This document shows, piece after piece, positions 27,942 through 36,560 of a stretch of 64,000 bases of DNA. Under the pieces are notes generated by a model. That model did no database searches. It saw nothing but the letters and a program-made list of their open reading frames with translations, and was not told the DNA's origin. The stretch is from assembly GCA_022826745.1 (NCBI GenBank), contig JAJDUI010000022.1, positions 124,001 to 188,000 of the forward strand, written 5' to 3'. How positions within the stretch are numbered: position 1 is the first letter of the stretch; the number at the start of each line of letters is the position of its first letter. A program made the translations under genes and the position numbers. Source of the DNA: Thermoanaerobaculia bacterium. Lineage in GTDB: Bacteria; Acidobacteriota; Thermoanaerobaculia; Multivoradales; Multivoraceae.

Positions 27942-28847
27942 TCACAGAAAGACGCAGGTCGGACAGTCCCCGGCGGCCGCCGCGAGCGGCCGGTCGGCTT
28001 CGCACTGGTACTCCGGGCTGCTCGAGCGATGGCTCCGGGTGTCGCCGCCCAGCATCGTCTCGCGCTTCCAGTCGTCGTCGCGCGACCAGTGGTACGGCAG
28101 CATCTTCACCGCGCCCGGGCGCTCGAGTTCGTCCACGGCCGCGAGCGCGGCGGCGACGATCTCGCGCTGCAGTTCCGGGTCCTTCGCCTTGCCCGCGGTA
28201 TGGCCGAGGGGGTAGTCGAGGAAGACGGCGCGCGGAGGATCGACCGAGCGGGTGATCGAGAGAGCGGAGGTCAGCGACGTCGTCGGAATGCCATCCGCCT
28301 CAACCCGACGCGCTATCAGTCCCACGGACTGATGGCAGACCGGTCACACGGGGACCAGCAACGCGAGGTCGACCCGGTCCTCCGCGAGACGGCGGCTGAT
28401 CTCCGGCGCCACCACCTCCCGAACGCGGCGGGCCGAGTAGATCCCCCCCATGAAGGCGTAGGCGCGCGGCGACAGTTCGCCGATCACGCCCTCGGCCACG
28501 AGGGCGTGCAGCGTGTCGACCGGGAAGACGACGTTCGGGTCGATACGCGCATCGGTCTGGTCGTAGGCGAAGTGGCTCGTTCGCAGTTCCGCAACGGGAA
28601 CCGACGTATCGATCACGCGCAGCGAGATGTCGTCCCGATGATGGAAAGCGACCTGCCCCGCGCGGTACACGCCACCGGAACCAACCAGCCCCACTCGACA
28701 CTCCGGGAGGGGTTTCGTGAGTTCGGTCCACGGAGGCGAGCCATCGCTGCGCACCCATCGATAGGGATCGTGGCCCAGGCTCGAGTAGAGGTCGCGCGTA
28801 CGAACGATGTGGTCCACCGGCGGTCGTCGTGTCGTCATGGCGTCCAT
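27942..28847 (-). CDS. Selenoprotein, GrdB/PrdB-family, with in-frame UGA (Sec168)
   Basis: Read through the TGA at 28344-28346, this is one 301-residue protein. The flanking sequence is LLVPV-U-PVCHQSVGLI, the UxxC redox motif of the glycine/sarcosine/betaine/D-proline reductase selenoprotein B family. Upstream motifs LVGSGGVYRAGQVAFHHRDD and DARIDPNVVFPVDTLHALVAEGVIG also match that family. Sec is residue 168 and C171 its likely partner. A second CxxC (C295, C298) ends the protein. A SECIS-like hairpin follows the UGA. Without recoding, the gene would be split into two fragments that each look incomplete. It starts at ATG 28847 (28838 is an alternative), 27 bp from divergent msrB. No GrdA/PrdA partner genes are present, so this is a stand-alone member of unknown substrate. 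Confidence 0.87.
28315..28333 (-). promoter_or_regulatory. Bacterial SECIS-like element
   Basis: On the minus strand, 10 nt after the UGA, AUCAGUCC pairs perfectly with GGACUGAU around a GUG loop. The loop starts 18 nt after the UGA and begins with G, fitting the known bacterial SECIS layout (a short stem just 3' of the UGA with an apical G for SelB binding). Confidence 0.75.
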
Positions 28848-28874
28848 TCTGACCCAAGATAGGATGCCCGCTGC

Positions 28875-29372
28875 ATGACGACCGAGGATCGCCGAGCGTC
28901 GGCGCCCGATCCGGGCGCCCCGCACATGGAGCGCAACGACCGGCTCGACCTCCCGGAATCCGAGTGGCGGGCAAGACTTGACCACGACGAGTTCCGTGTC
29001 CTGCGGCGGGAGGCAACCGAACGCCCCTTCACTTCGGCGCTCAATCGGGAGCACCGAAGCGGCGTCTTCCTCTGCGCCGGATGCGGCGCAGAGTTGTTCC
29101 GGTCGGATGCGAAGTTCGAGAGCGGCACGGGCTGGCCCAGTTTCTTCGAGCCCATCGCCGGCGCCGTTGACACGAAGCGGGACTTCAAGCTGATCGTTCC
29201 CCGAACCGAGTACCACTGCTCACGCTGCGGCGGGCACCAGGGCCACGTCTTCAGCGACGGGCCGGCGCCAACCGGCCTGCGCTACTGCAACAACGGCGTC
29301 GCCCTGCGCTTCCGGCCGGCGCCGGGACGCGACCGGGAGACACGACCCAACACCCCAGGCAGGGAGGACTGA
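28875..29372 (+). CDS. msrB: Peptide methionine-(R)-sulfoxide reductase MsrB
   Basis: The 165-residue protein has the MsrB fold. Zinc-binding cysteine pairs are C67/C70 (CAGC) and C115/C118 (CSRC). GTGWPSF, HQGHVF and the catalytic cysteine C138 in RYCNNGVAL are present. The position that holds the resolving Cys in two-Cys enzymes is Thr here (SGTGWPSF), so recycling probably needs direct reduction by thioredoxin or another thiol. It reduces R-methionine sulfoxide in proteins. No signal peptide; ATG 28926 is an alternative start. It diverges from the selenoprotein gene and is followed 3 bp later by a lipoprotein esterase. Confidence 0.93.
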   Translation: MTTEDRRASAPDPGAPHMERNDRLDLPESEWRARLDHDEFRVLRREATERPFTSALNREHRSGVFLCAGCGAELFRSDAKFESGTGWPSFFEPIAGAVDTKRDFKLIVPRTEYHCSRCGGHQGHVFSDGPAPTGLRYCNNGVALRFRPAPGRDRETRPNTPGRED

Positions 29373-29375
29373 ACG

Positions 29376-30992
29376 ATGTCGACCAAAGCGACAACCCGCC
29401 GCGCCGGCGGAGCGATCCTGGGGGCCGGCCTGGCACTGACGTCTGCATGCGGCGGCGAGCAGGTCGAGCCCCTGACCACGACGGTCAGCACGGAACTCGG
29501 CGCGGTCGAAGGCCAGGCGCTCGAGTCCGGAGTCCTCAAGTTCGCCGGCATCCCGTTCGCGGCGCCGCCGGTCGGCGACCTCCGCTGGCGGCCGCCACAA
29601 CCGGCCGCCGCCTGGGAGGGCGGCCGCGACGCCACGGAGTTCTCCGCCTCCTGCTGGCAGCCCCTGTCCCCGCCCGGTTCCTTCTACGATTCCGGCGAGA
29701 TCGAGCGCAGCGAGGACTGCCTCTACCTGAACGTCTGGACGGGCGCGGAACACGCCGAAGCCGCCCTGCCTGTCATGGTGTGGATCCACGGCGGCGGCCT
29801 CCAGACCGGCTCCGGCAGCACTCTGCTCTACGACGGCGAGAGCCTGGCCAACCGCGGCGTCGTACTGGTGACGATCAACTACCGGCTCGGACCGATGGGC
29901 TTCCTTGCTCACGCGGAGCTCTCGGCCGAGGACGAGAATGGAGCGTCGGGTAACTACGGCATCCTGGACCAGGTCGCCGCACTCCAGTGGGTGCAGGCCA
30001 ATATCGCCGCCTTCGGCGGGGACCCGGGCCGGGTCACGATCTTCGGCGAGTCGGCGGGCTCCTGGAGCGTGAACTACCTGACGGCGACGCCCCTGGCCGC
30101 GGGGCTGTTCCACCGCGCGATCGGCCACAGCGGCGGCATCTTCTGGCCCATGCCGCAGCTTGGAGGAGCGGAGTCCGAGGGTGCTGGCGTCGCCCAGCGC
30201 CTCGGCGCGAGCGACCTCGACGCCATGCGCGCCGCCACCGTCGAGGAGGTCTACGAGGCAGCCGGCGCTTCCGAGCTGCCGACCTTCGTGGGCATCCGCG
30301 ACGGCCTTGTGTTCCCGAAGGACATCCACGACATCTTCGCGGCCGGCGAACAGAACGACGTCGACACGATCGTCGGCTTCAACAGCGACGAAGGCACGGC
30401 ATTGTTCGCCGCCCCCGGCGGGATCACCGTCGCGGACTACCGCGAGGCGCTCGCGGGCACGTATGGCGAACACGCCGACGCGATGTTCGCGGTCTACCCC
30501 GCCGAGGACGACGACCAGGCGCGCGTCGCCGCGTACGAGAACACCGCCGACCAGTTCTTCGCCTGGCAGATGCGCACCTGGGCCAGGTTGCAGAGCCACA
30601 CGGGCGAGCAGCCCATCCGGATGTACTACTTCTCCCGGGTACCGCCGTGGGAGGAAGCGGAAACCTACGGCTCCTACCACGCGGCGGAGATCGTTTACGC
30701 CTTCGACAATCTGCACAAGAGCGGTGAACTGAGGGGAGACGAGATCGGCCCCTTCAACCACGCCTGGGACGACACGGACAGGGCGCTCGCCGACACGATG
30801 GCGAGCTACTGGGTGAACTTCGCGGCCACCGGCGACCCCAACGGCGACGGTCTGCCCGACTGGCCCGTCTACGACCCGGACGCCGACGGCGTCCTGGAAC
30901 TGGGAGACAAGATCGGCGTCATCCAGGGCCTGCTCAAGGATCGCCTGGACGCCTTCGACGCCTTCTACCAGGACCTGCGCGGGAACGGATAG
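29376..30992 (+). CDS. Carboxylesterase type B, lipoprotein
   Basis: A 538-residue alpha/beta hydrolase of the carboxylesterase/cholinesterase family. It has a lipobox LTSAC (C25), so it is probably anchored in the outer or inner membrane facing the periplasm. Characteristic motifs are FAGIPFAAPPVGDLRW, EDCLYLNVW, the oxyanion-hole VWIHGGG and the nucleophile S226 in FGESAGSWS. The acid is probably in NSDEGTALF and the histidine in SYHAAEIVY. Substrate unknown. It starts 3 bp after msrB and is probably co-transcribed with it. Confidence 0.9.
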   Translation: MSTKATTRRAGGAILGAGLALTSACGGEQVEPLTTTVSTELGAVEGQALESGVLKFAGIPFAAPPVGDLRWRPPQPAAAWEGGRDATEFSASCWQPLSPPGSFYDSGEIERSEDCLYLNVWTGAEHAEAALPVMVWIHGGGLQTGSGSTLLYDGESLANRGVVLVTINYRLGPMGFLAHAELSAEDENGASGNYGILDQVAALQWVQANIAAFGGDPGRVTIFGESAGSWSVNYLTATPLAAGLFHRAIGHSGGIFWPMPQLGGAESEGAGVAQRLGASDLDAMRAATVEEVYEAAGASELPTFVGIRDGLVFPKDIHDIFAAGEQNDVDTIVGFNSDEGTALFAAPGGITVADYREALAGTYGEHADAMFAVYPAEDDDQARVAAYENTADQFFAWQMRTWARLQSHTGEQPIRMYYFSRVPPWEEAETYGSYHAAEIVYAFDNLHKSGELRGDEIGPFNHAWDDTDRALADTMASYWVNFAATGDPNGDGLPDWPVYDPDADGVLELGDKIGVIQGLLKDRLDAFDAFYQDLRGNG

Positions 30993-31131
30993 CAGCCCCC
31001 GGCGGCCGCCTTTGTGCTAGCGTCCCGCCTTCAGGCAGTGGGTGCAGAGCTCACGCGGCGAACCAGGATGCGCCTGTCGTTCTCGAGCGTTGATTGATGT
31101 GGAACCCGGAGCCGAGAACAAGGAGCAGCAG

Positions 31132-31395
31132 ATGGCAACGAGAATCTATGTGGGGAACCTCCCCTTCGACACGACGGAAGAGGCGGTTCGCGCGCTGTTC
31201 CAGGCTCATGGCGATGTGAGCGAGGTTTCGCTGATCAACGACCGTGAAACCGGCCGGCCGCGGGGCTTCGGCTTCGTCGAGATGGCGTCCGGAGGCCAGG
31301 AGGCCATCTCCGCCCTTGACCGGCAGCAGTTCGGCGGCCGCACCCTCCGCGTCAACGAGGCCCGCCCGCGCGAGGAACGCCGGCCTCGCTGGTAG
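31132..31395 (+). CDS. Small RRM RNA-binding protein
   Basis: An 87-residue single RNA-recognition-motif protein with RNP2 RIYVGNLPF and RNP1 RGFGFVEM and a short basic tail (EERRPRW). Bacterial members of this size bind RNA and are often cold- or stress-induced. I chose ATG 31132, just after an AAGGAGCAGCAG ribosome site. The 139-bp space from the esterase gene holds no other gene and could carry its own promoter and leader. Confidence 0.9.
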   Translation: MATRIYVGNLPFDTTEEAVRALFQAHGDVSEVSLINDRETGRPRGFGFVEMASGGQEAISALDRQQFGGRTLRVNEARPREERRPRW

Positions 31396-31402
31396 TCGCC
31401 AG

Positions 31403-32131
31403 CTACATCTGCGGGTAGAAGAACTGGGCCACGACAACGTCAGCCTGCGGCGACGGCTTCAGTTCGATGATGTCGTCGCGGGCGCCGCCCTTCGTCATCC
31501 TGAAGGAAGCGTTCACGCGCTCCGGCGCGTCCCAGAGCACGACCGCGAACTCGCCGTTCTTCTCGACCGGACCGCTCGCCTGGAAGGCGCCGTCGCCTGA
31601 AGTGATCGTGATCTCGCCGCCGCCCTTGACCGGCTTGCCGCGGCTGTTCTGAACCCTTCCGGCAAGCACCGTCCGGATGCCCTGCGACTCCATCGATTCG
31701 CCCTCCCGGAAGAGGACCGGATAGAGCTGCTGGGACCCGTCGCGCTGGACCGCGACGCGAGCAATGACCGAACGGAAGCCGTTGCGCTCGAAGGTGACCC
31801 GGAGCGTGATCCCTTCGTAGTCGTCCCGGCTGAAGATCCGGCCCATGTTGCGCAGCAGGTAGGTGCCGGTCTTCCGGCCCTTCGCGCGCAGCCTCGGCGC
31901 GGGCATGTTGTCGTTCTGGAACCAGATGTCCACATCCGGCAGCGCGTTCCCGCTCGAATCGAGGATCGTGCCGAACACGCGCGTGTTGTCCCGGCCGCCG
32001 ACCGCGCCGGTCACGTCGCCGCCGCGCAGGTCGGCGCCGACGTTGGCAGGGCCCGGATCCTGGGCCAGGGCCGGAACCGCCAGCACGAGCAGCGGGACGA
32101 ACAGGAGCAGGAAAAGAAGTCTCTTCGACAT
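31403..32131 (-). CDS. Exported protein with carboxypeptidase regulatory-like domain
   Basis: The 242-residue protein starts at ATG 32131 with a signal peptide (MSKRLLFLLLFVPLLVLAVPALAQ). Residues 50-130 (RVFGTILDSSGNALPDVDIWFQND...) and 165-230 (TVLAGRVQNSRGKPVKGGGEITI...) look like two beta-sandwich repeats of the CarboxypepD_reg type, common in surface and periplasmic proteins. No enzyme motif. Probably periplasmic; partner unknown. It is convergent with the RRM gene (8-bp gap). Confidence 0.65.
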   Translation of the reverse strand: MSKRLLFLLLFVPLLVLAVPALAQDPGPANVGADLRGGDVTGAVGGRDNTRVFGTILDSSGNALPDVDIWFQNDNMPAPRLRAKGRKTGTYLLRNMGRIFSRDDYEGITLRVTFERNGFRSVIARVAVQRDGSQQLYPVLFREGESMESQGIRTVLAGRVQNSRGKPVKGGGEITITSGDGAFQASGPVEKNGEFAVVLWDAPERVNASFRMTKGGARDDIIELKPSPQADVVVAQFFYPQM

Positions 32132-32219
32132 TTCGCAACCCTCCGGACGATCTTCGCGCGATGACCCGTGCGCGGTACCTGCAAGCACCCTGGAACCTAT
32201 CAGCAACTAGGATGGCCGG

Positions 32220-33605
32220 ATGCCGCCAACCGCATCCGCACCGGCCGCGCCGCCGCGGCCGAAGCAGATCCTGGCGGCGGCCGCGATCGGCGTCGCGGCA
32301 GCCCTCGTCCTCCTGCGGTGGACGGCACCGGACAACCCGACCGCCCCCTCCAACGACGCATCCCGCGGCGTCCCGGCTCCCCTGCCATCTCGCCCGGAAC
32401 CCGAGCCTCCGCCGCCCCTGCCGCGCGCGCTCAGCGACGCGATCGACCTGATGGCCCAGGGAAGACTCCGCGAAGCGCAGCGCCTGATGCTCGGCTTCGA
32501 GGCCAGTCCCGCCGCGGTGGAGCTGCTTCCCGACCATCGGGAGACCATGGCCGCGATGCTGGAGCGGCTCGGCAACGACCCTGCCCTGCGGGCCGCCCTG
32601 GAGTTCGAACGCGGCTTCGAGGACGCCGACCTCGATCGTCTTCGGCGAACCCTGGGTTCACTGTCGCGCGAGGGGACGGTCGCCCTCCGGCGCGACCCGC
32701 AAGCATCCCGGTACCTCGACGACGCGCGGCGGCTGACGGCGGAGGTCGACGCGATCGAGGGTCTGCTCGGCAGCGACCGTCTGGCGGCGCTCCGGCTGGC
32801 CCAGGACTTCACCCGGCGCCACCCGCGATTCGCCGTCGGCCTCGCCTTCGAGGATCGCGCCGCCGAGGCGATCGAGAACACCGCCGAGCGGCTGACGGCG
32901 GCGAACCGCCTGGACGAGGCACGAACGCTGCTGCTCGAACTCAGATCGCTCCGCGGCGACGCGGCAAGGGAGGCCGGTTCCGTCGACGCCAGGCTGGCTT
33001 TCATCGAATCCGTGTTCCGGCGCCGGAGCGACCTGGACGCCGCGATCCGCGAGATCGAGGTGCTGGGCCGGGAACGACCGCACGAGGCGCTCGAGGTTCT
33101 GGCCGCCATGGAGCGGACGCCCGAGAACCGTCGTCGTCTGGCCCAGGTTGAATCCACGCTCAGGTTTCTTCTGGACGACCTCGACCAGGGAAGCCCCGCC
33201 GTCGAGATACTGGCCGCGGACGGTACGAGCCTGGACCAGGTCGAGTACGACCGACGTGAGGACCTCGTCCTGCTGGTCCGTGCCCGGGACGACTACGATG
33301 TCGTCTCCGTGCGCTTCTTCTGGCGCTGGTTCGACCGCGACGGCGAAGGCGACGTCGTCGAAGCGGTGCTCGGCCCGGCCGAACCCGAGCCGGCGCGTGC
33401 CGCGGACGGTGCGGGCGACGGAAGGACCACCGAGGTCGCCTTCCGGGCCAGGGTGACGCAAGCCGAGCACGGGGGCCGCAGCCTTCAGTTCTGGGCCGAA
33501 GCTACCGACCGCGGCGGCCGCATCGCCAGGAGCGCCGACCCGCCGAAGCAGCTCACGCCCGCGCGACGCGGGTTCCTCCAGCGGCTCGGCCTTCGCCGCC
33601 AATGA
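32220..33605 (+). CDS. Membrane-anchored helical protein of unknown function
   Basis: A 461-residue protein with one N-terminal transmembrane segment (about 16-32), a Pro-rich stretch to about 68, and a long helical region of TPR-like character (about 70-320, e.g. LMAQGRLREAQRLMLGFEA, NRLDEARTLLLELRSL). A beta-rich C-terminal domain follows (about 325-440, e.g. VVSVRFFWRWFDRDGEGD). The soluble part probably lies in the periplasm. No family recognised. Its stop overlaps a possible ATG of the following helicase gene (ATGA at 33602). Confidence 0.55.
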   Translation: MPPTASAPAAPPRPKQILAAAAIGVAAALVLLRWTAPDNPTAPSNDASRGVPAPLPSRPEPEPPPPLPRALSDAIDLMAQGRLREAQRLMLGFEASPAAVELLPDHRETMAAMLERLGNDPALRAALEFERGFEDADLDRLRRTLGSLSREGTVALRRDPQASRYLDDARRLTAEVDAIEGLLGSDRLAALRLAQDFTRRHPRFAVGLAFEDRAAEAIENTAERLTAANRLDEARTLLLELRSLRGDAAREAGSVDARLAFIESVFRRRSDLDAAIREIEVLGRERPHEALEVLAAMERTPENRRRLAQVESTLRFLLDDLDQGSPAVEILAADGTSLDQVEYDRREDLVLLVRARDDYDVVSVRFFWRWFDRDGEGDVVEAVLGPAEPEPARAADGAGDGRTTEVAFRARVTQAEHGGRSLQFWAEATDRGGRIARSADPPKQLTPARRGFLQRLGLRRQ

Positions 33606-34930
33606 CTCCTCACGGACGTGAAATCACTGACTGGCAGACACTTACAGGCGCCAAACGCACTGGTATGATGACCACCGTGGCAAACGGTACAAGTGCCCCG
33701 AACGACGCCGGTGGAACACCCGTAGAACCGGCGATACCCCAACACCACGTCGAGACGACCAACCGGGACTTCCGCAGCCTGGGGCTGAACCGGGAGATCC
33801 TGGACGTGCTCGCCGGAATCGGCTTCGAGCATCCCACGCCGATCCAGGCCGACGTGATCCCCGATGCGATCGCCGGCAAGGACCTGATCGGCCTGGCGGA
33901 GACCGGCTCCGGCAAGACGGCCGCCTTCGTCCTGCCGATCGTCCAGCGCCTTGGCCGGGGCAAGGGCGTGCGAGCTCTCGTCGTCTGCCCCACGCGCGAG
34001 ATCGCCCTGCAGACCAAGGCCTTCCTCGATGTCTTCCGCAAGAGCCCGCTGCAGGTCGCCTCGGCCTGCCTGATCGGGGGCGTCAAGATCGGGCCGCAGT
34101 TCGACCAGTTGCGCCGGGACCCCGATGTCCTGGTGGCAACCCCCGGCCGGCTTCTGGACCACACCGAACGCGGCACGGTGAGCCTCCGCAACGTCGAGGA
34201 ACTCGTGCTGGACGAAGCCGACCACATGCTCGACCTCGGATTCATGCCCCAGGTGCAGCGGATCGTGACGCAGGTGCCCAGCCAGCGGCACACCATGCTG
34301 TTCTCGGCCACCATGCCGCCCCCGATCGAGCGCCTGGCCCAGCGCTACATGGACGACCCGCTCCGGATCGACCTGGCGCCCCGCGGCGCCGCTTCCGGCA
34401 TCGAACACCGCCTCTACCTGGTCGACGAGAAGGACAAGAAGAGCTGCGCCCTGGCGCTGCTCGACTCGGTCCCCGGCTCGACGCTCGTTTTCACCAAGCG
34501 CCGGTCCGACGCCGAGTGGCTGTGCCGGGTGCTGGAGCGAGGGCGGCACAGTGTGGCGCGTATTCACTCCGACCGCTCGCAGAAGCACCGGGTCGCGGCC
34601 CTGGAGAGTTTCCGCGCGGGTCGTCATCGCATCCTGGTGGCGACGAACATCGCGGCCCGCGGCATCGACGTTGTGGGCATCGAGCACATCCTGAACTACG
34701 ACCTGCCCGACACCGCCGAGGACTACATCCATCGCGCCGGCCGCACCGCTCGCGGCGCCGCCGAAGGGGTCGTGTCGTCGATCGGTACCTGGCTCGACAA
34801 GCCGATCGTCCGCCAGATAGAGCTCGCGCTCGGTCACCCGCTGCCTCGGAGCGAAGTCGAGGGAGTGGCCCCCTACCGTGAAATGCGGTCGCTCAACGAG
34901 CGACGCCGCCGCTCTCCGCTGCGCCGCTAG
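33602..34930 (+). CDS. DEAD-box ATP-dependent RNA helicase
   Basis: A 442-residue DEAD-box helicase of RhlE/RhlB type. It has a Q motif (FRSLGLNREIL...HPTPIQ), Walker A AETGSGKT, PTREIALQ, VLDEAD, SATMP, and the C-terminal domain motifs ARGID and HRAGRTAR. It unwinds RNA duplexes in ribosome assembly or mRNA decay. The start is uncertain. ATG 33602 gives a 4-bp overlap with the preceding gene. ATG 33665 or GTG 33677 lie next to a promoter-like TATGAT. No ribosome site decides the question. Confidence 0.9.
   Translation: MTPHGREITDWQTLTGAKRTGMMTTVANGTSAPNDAGGTPVEPAIPQHHVETTNRDFRSLGLNREILDVLAGIGFEHPTPIQADVIPDAIAGKDLIGLAETGSGKTAAFVLPIVQRLGRGKGVRALVVCPTREIALQTKAFLDVFRKSPLQVASACLIGGVKIGPQFDQLRRDPDVLVATPGRLLDHTERGTVSLRNVEELVLDEADHMLDLGFMPQVQRIVTQVPSQRHTMLFSATMPPPIERLAQRYMDDPLRIDLAPRGAASGIEHRLYLVDEKDKKSCALALLDSVPGSTLVFTKRRSDAEWLCRVLERGRHSVARIHSDRSQKHRVAALESFRAGRHRILVATNIAARGIDVVGIEHILNYDLPDTAEDYIHRAGRTARGAAEGVVSSIGTWLDKPIVRQIELALGHPLPRSEVEGVAPYREMRSLNERRRRSPLRR
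33641..33669 (+). promoter_or_regulatory. Possible sigma70-type promoter for the helicase gene
   Basis: CTTACA (33641-33646) is 17 bp from TATGAT (33664-33669), which is preceded by TGG as in an extended -10. If used, transcription would begin near 33676, just before an in-frame GTG at 33677, implying a leaderless shorter protein. Confidence 0.3.
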
Positions 34931-34937
34931 GAACGCC

Positions 34938-36560
34938 ATGATCCCGATCCCGGATCTCCTGAACCGGGAGCCCTTTCTCGGCATCGACCGGGAGGCTCTG
35001 ACGGACCTGCTCGGCCTCGCCATTCTCGGCCGGGAGATCGGCACCGAATTCCACGACCTGATGGCGGAGGCCGAGACGCCGCCGACCACCTGGCGGCCGG
35101 AGTTCTTCGAGCAGGACCTGTTCGTCGACCGCCTGATCGCCGAGAGCTTCGAGATCGCGATGGACGGCATCCGGTACCCGATCAACGAACGCTTCCTCCG
35201 TCGCGCGCTGTCCGCTACCCCGACCGATCTGCGGACGGTCGAGTTTCGCCAGTCCATCCTGCACGAGATGGACGAGAACGAGGAGATCCTTGCGTCGGCC
35301 AAACGGCTCTACCGCGAACTGTTCGCCCTGCTGTCGCTTCACCGGACGCCCCGCTACCACCGCATCGTCGACACCGCCGCGCACAACCTGGACATCCTGA
35401 AGCAGAGCCGCCTCGTCATCGACCTGATGCACGACAGATTCGGTTCCGCCCGCTCCGGCCTCAGGCGCCTCCACGAGGGAGCGGCCGCGATCCACGAGAC
35501 CGAGGAGTACAGGACCCTCGCCGCCCTGCTCGATTACGAAGACCAGCTCGCCCAACTGAACCTCGACATCTCCCTGGGCGGCGACGGCCGGATCCGCCGG
35601 GTCGACGTGCGGTCCCTCGACGAGTGCAGGGACAATCCCTTCTGGAGGGGACCGATCAAGCGCTTCCTGGACCGGCTGCGGCTCGGGATCGGCGGCTACT
35701 CGATGACGAACCGCGAACTCCTGAACCGCGTGATCGAGCGGGTCTACGTCTCCCTGTCTCCGGCCCTGATCCCGCTGATCCAGATGCTTGGCCAACTGGA
35801 GCTCTACCTCGCGGTGCGCGCGCTGAGGGACCGCGCCGCCGGACGCGGCCTCGCGATGTGTCTCCCCGAGATCCTGCCCGACCACGACACCGGCCCGGCG
35901 TTCGTCTGCGAAGACCTGTGGAACCCCCTGCTGCTGCACCAGGAGCAGGCACCCGTCCCCTGCACCGTGAGCACCGCCGGCAGCGTGCCGATCACCGTCG
36001 TGACCGGGCCCAACTCGGGCGGCAAGACGCGGCTGATCCAGGCCATCGCGCTCGCGCAGCTGCTCGCCCAGTCGGGCCTCTACGCACCGTGCGCCCGGGG
36101 ACGTCTGCGGGTGCAGAACGGGCTCTTCGTCTCCCTGATCGAACGGGAGAGCGCGGACCAGGTGGAGGGCCGCCTGGGCCGAGAACTCGTGCGCATCCGC
36201 ACCCTGTTCGAGGAGATGGAGCATGGCTCGATGGTCATCCTGGACGAGCTCTGCTCCGGTACCAACCCGTCGGAGGGCATCGAGGTCTTCACGCTGGTTC
36301 TGCAGCTCCTCCGGCGCGTCGATCCGGTGGCCTACGTAACGACCCACTTCCTCGACCACGCCCGCTCCCTGGAGGAGAACCACCACGAGCTGGGCCTGGA
36401 GTTCCTCCAGGTCGAGCTCGACGAAGCCCGCCGAAGCACCTACCAGTTCAACAGCGGTGTCGCACGGACTTCTCTCGCCGCGCTCACCGCCGAACGCCTC
36501 GGCGTCACCTTCGAGAACCTGTCGACGGCCGTCGACAGCCGGCGGACGAAGGCGAGCTAG
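34938..36560 (+). CDS. Stand-alone MutS-like ATPase
   Basis: The 540-residue protein has a MutS-type ATPase domain at its C-terminus: Walker A TGPNSGGKT (about 356-364), Walker B MVILDELCSGTNPSEG (432 onward) and TTHF. The N-terminal 340 residues are helical, like MutS core/lever domains. There is no mismatch-binding domain I and no Smr or KOW tail as in MutS2. The usual GPNMGGKS is altered to GPNSGGKT. It probably belongs to the poorly studied MutS-related group. ATG 34938 lies 7 bp after the helicase stop, suggesting an operon. Its 3' end abuts the convergent DUF2461 gene. Confidence 0.82.
   Translation: MIPIPDLLNREPFLGIDREALTDLLGLAILGREIGTEFHDLMAEAETPPTTWRPEFFEQDLFVDRLIAESFEIAMDGIRYPINERFLRRALSATPTDLRTVEFRQSILHEMDENEEILASAKRLYRELFALLSLHRTPRYHRIVDTAAHNLDILKQSRLVIDLMHDRFGSARSGLRRLHEGAAAIHETEEYRTLAALLDYEDQLAQLNLDISLGGDGRIRRVDVRSLDECRDNPFWRGPIKRFLDRLRLGIGGYSMTNRELLNRVIERVYVSLSPALIPLIQMLGQLELYLAVRALRDRAAGRGLAMCLPEILPDHDTGPAFVCEDLWNPLLLHQEQAPVPCTVSTAGSVPITVVTGPNSGGKTRLIQAIALAQLLAQSGLYAPCARGRLRVQNGLFVSLIERESADQVEGRLGRELVRIRTLFEEMEHGSMVILDELCSGTNPSEGIEVFTLVLQLLRRVDPVAYVTTHFLDHARSLEENHHELGLEFLQVELDEARRSTYQFNSGVARTSLAALTAERLGVTFENLSTAVDSRRTKAS

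Noticed and set aside
28344..28346. Reading the TGA as a real stop or nonsense mutation giving a pseudogene or two separate genes
   Set aside because: Protein similarity continues without a gap in the same frame across the TGA, the motif is exactly UxxC, and a SECIS-like hairpin follows. Neither half alone has a sensible start or end.
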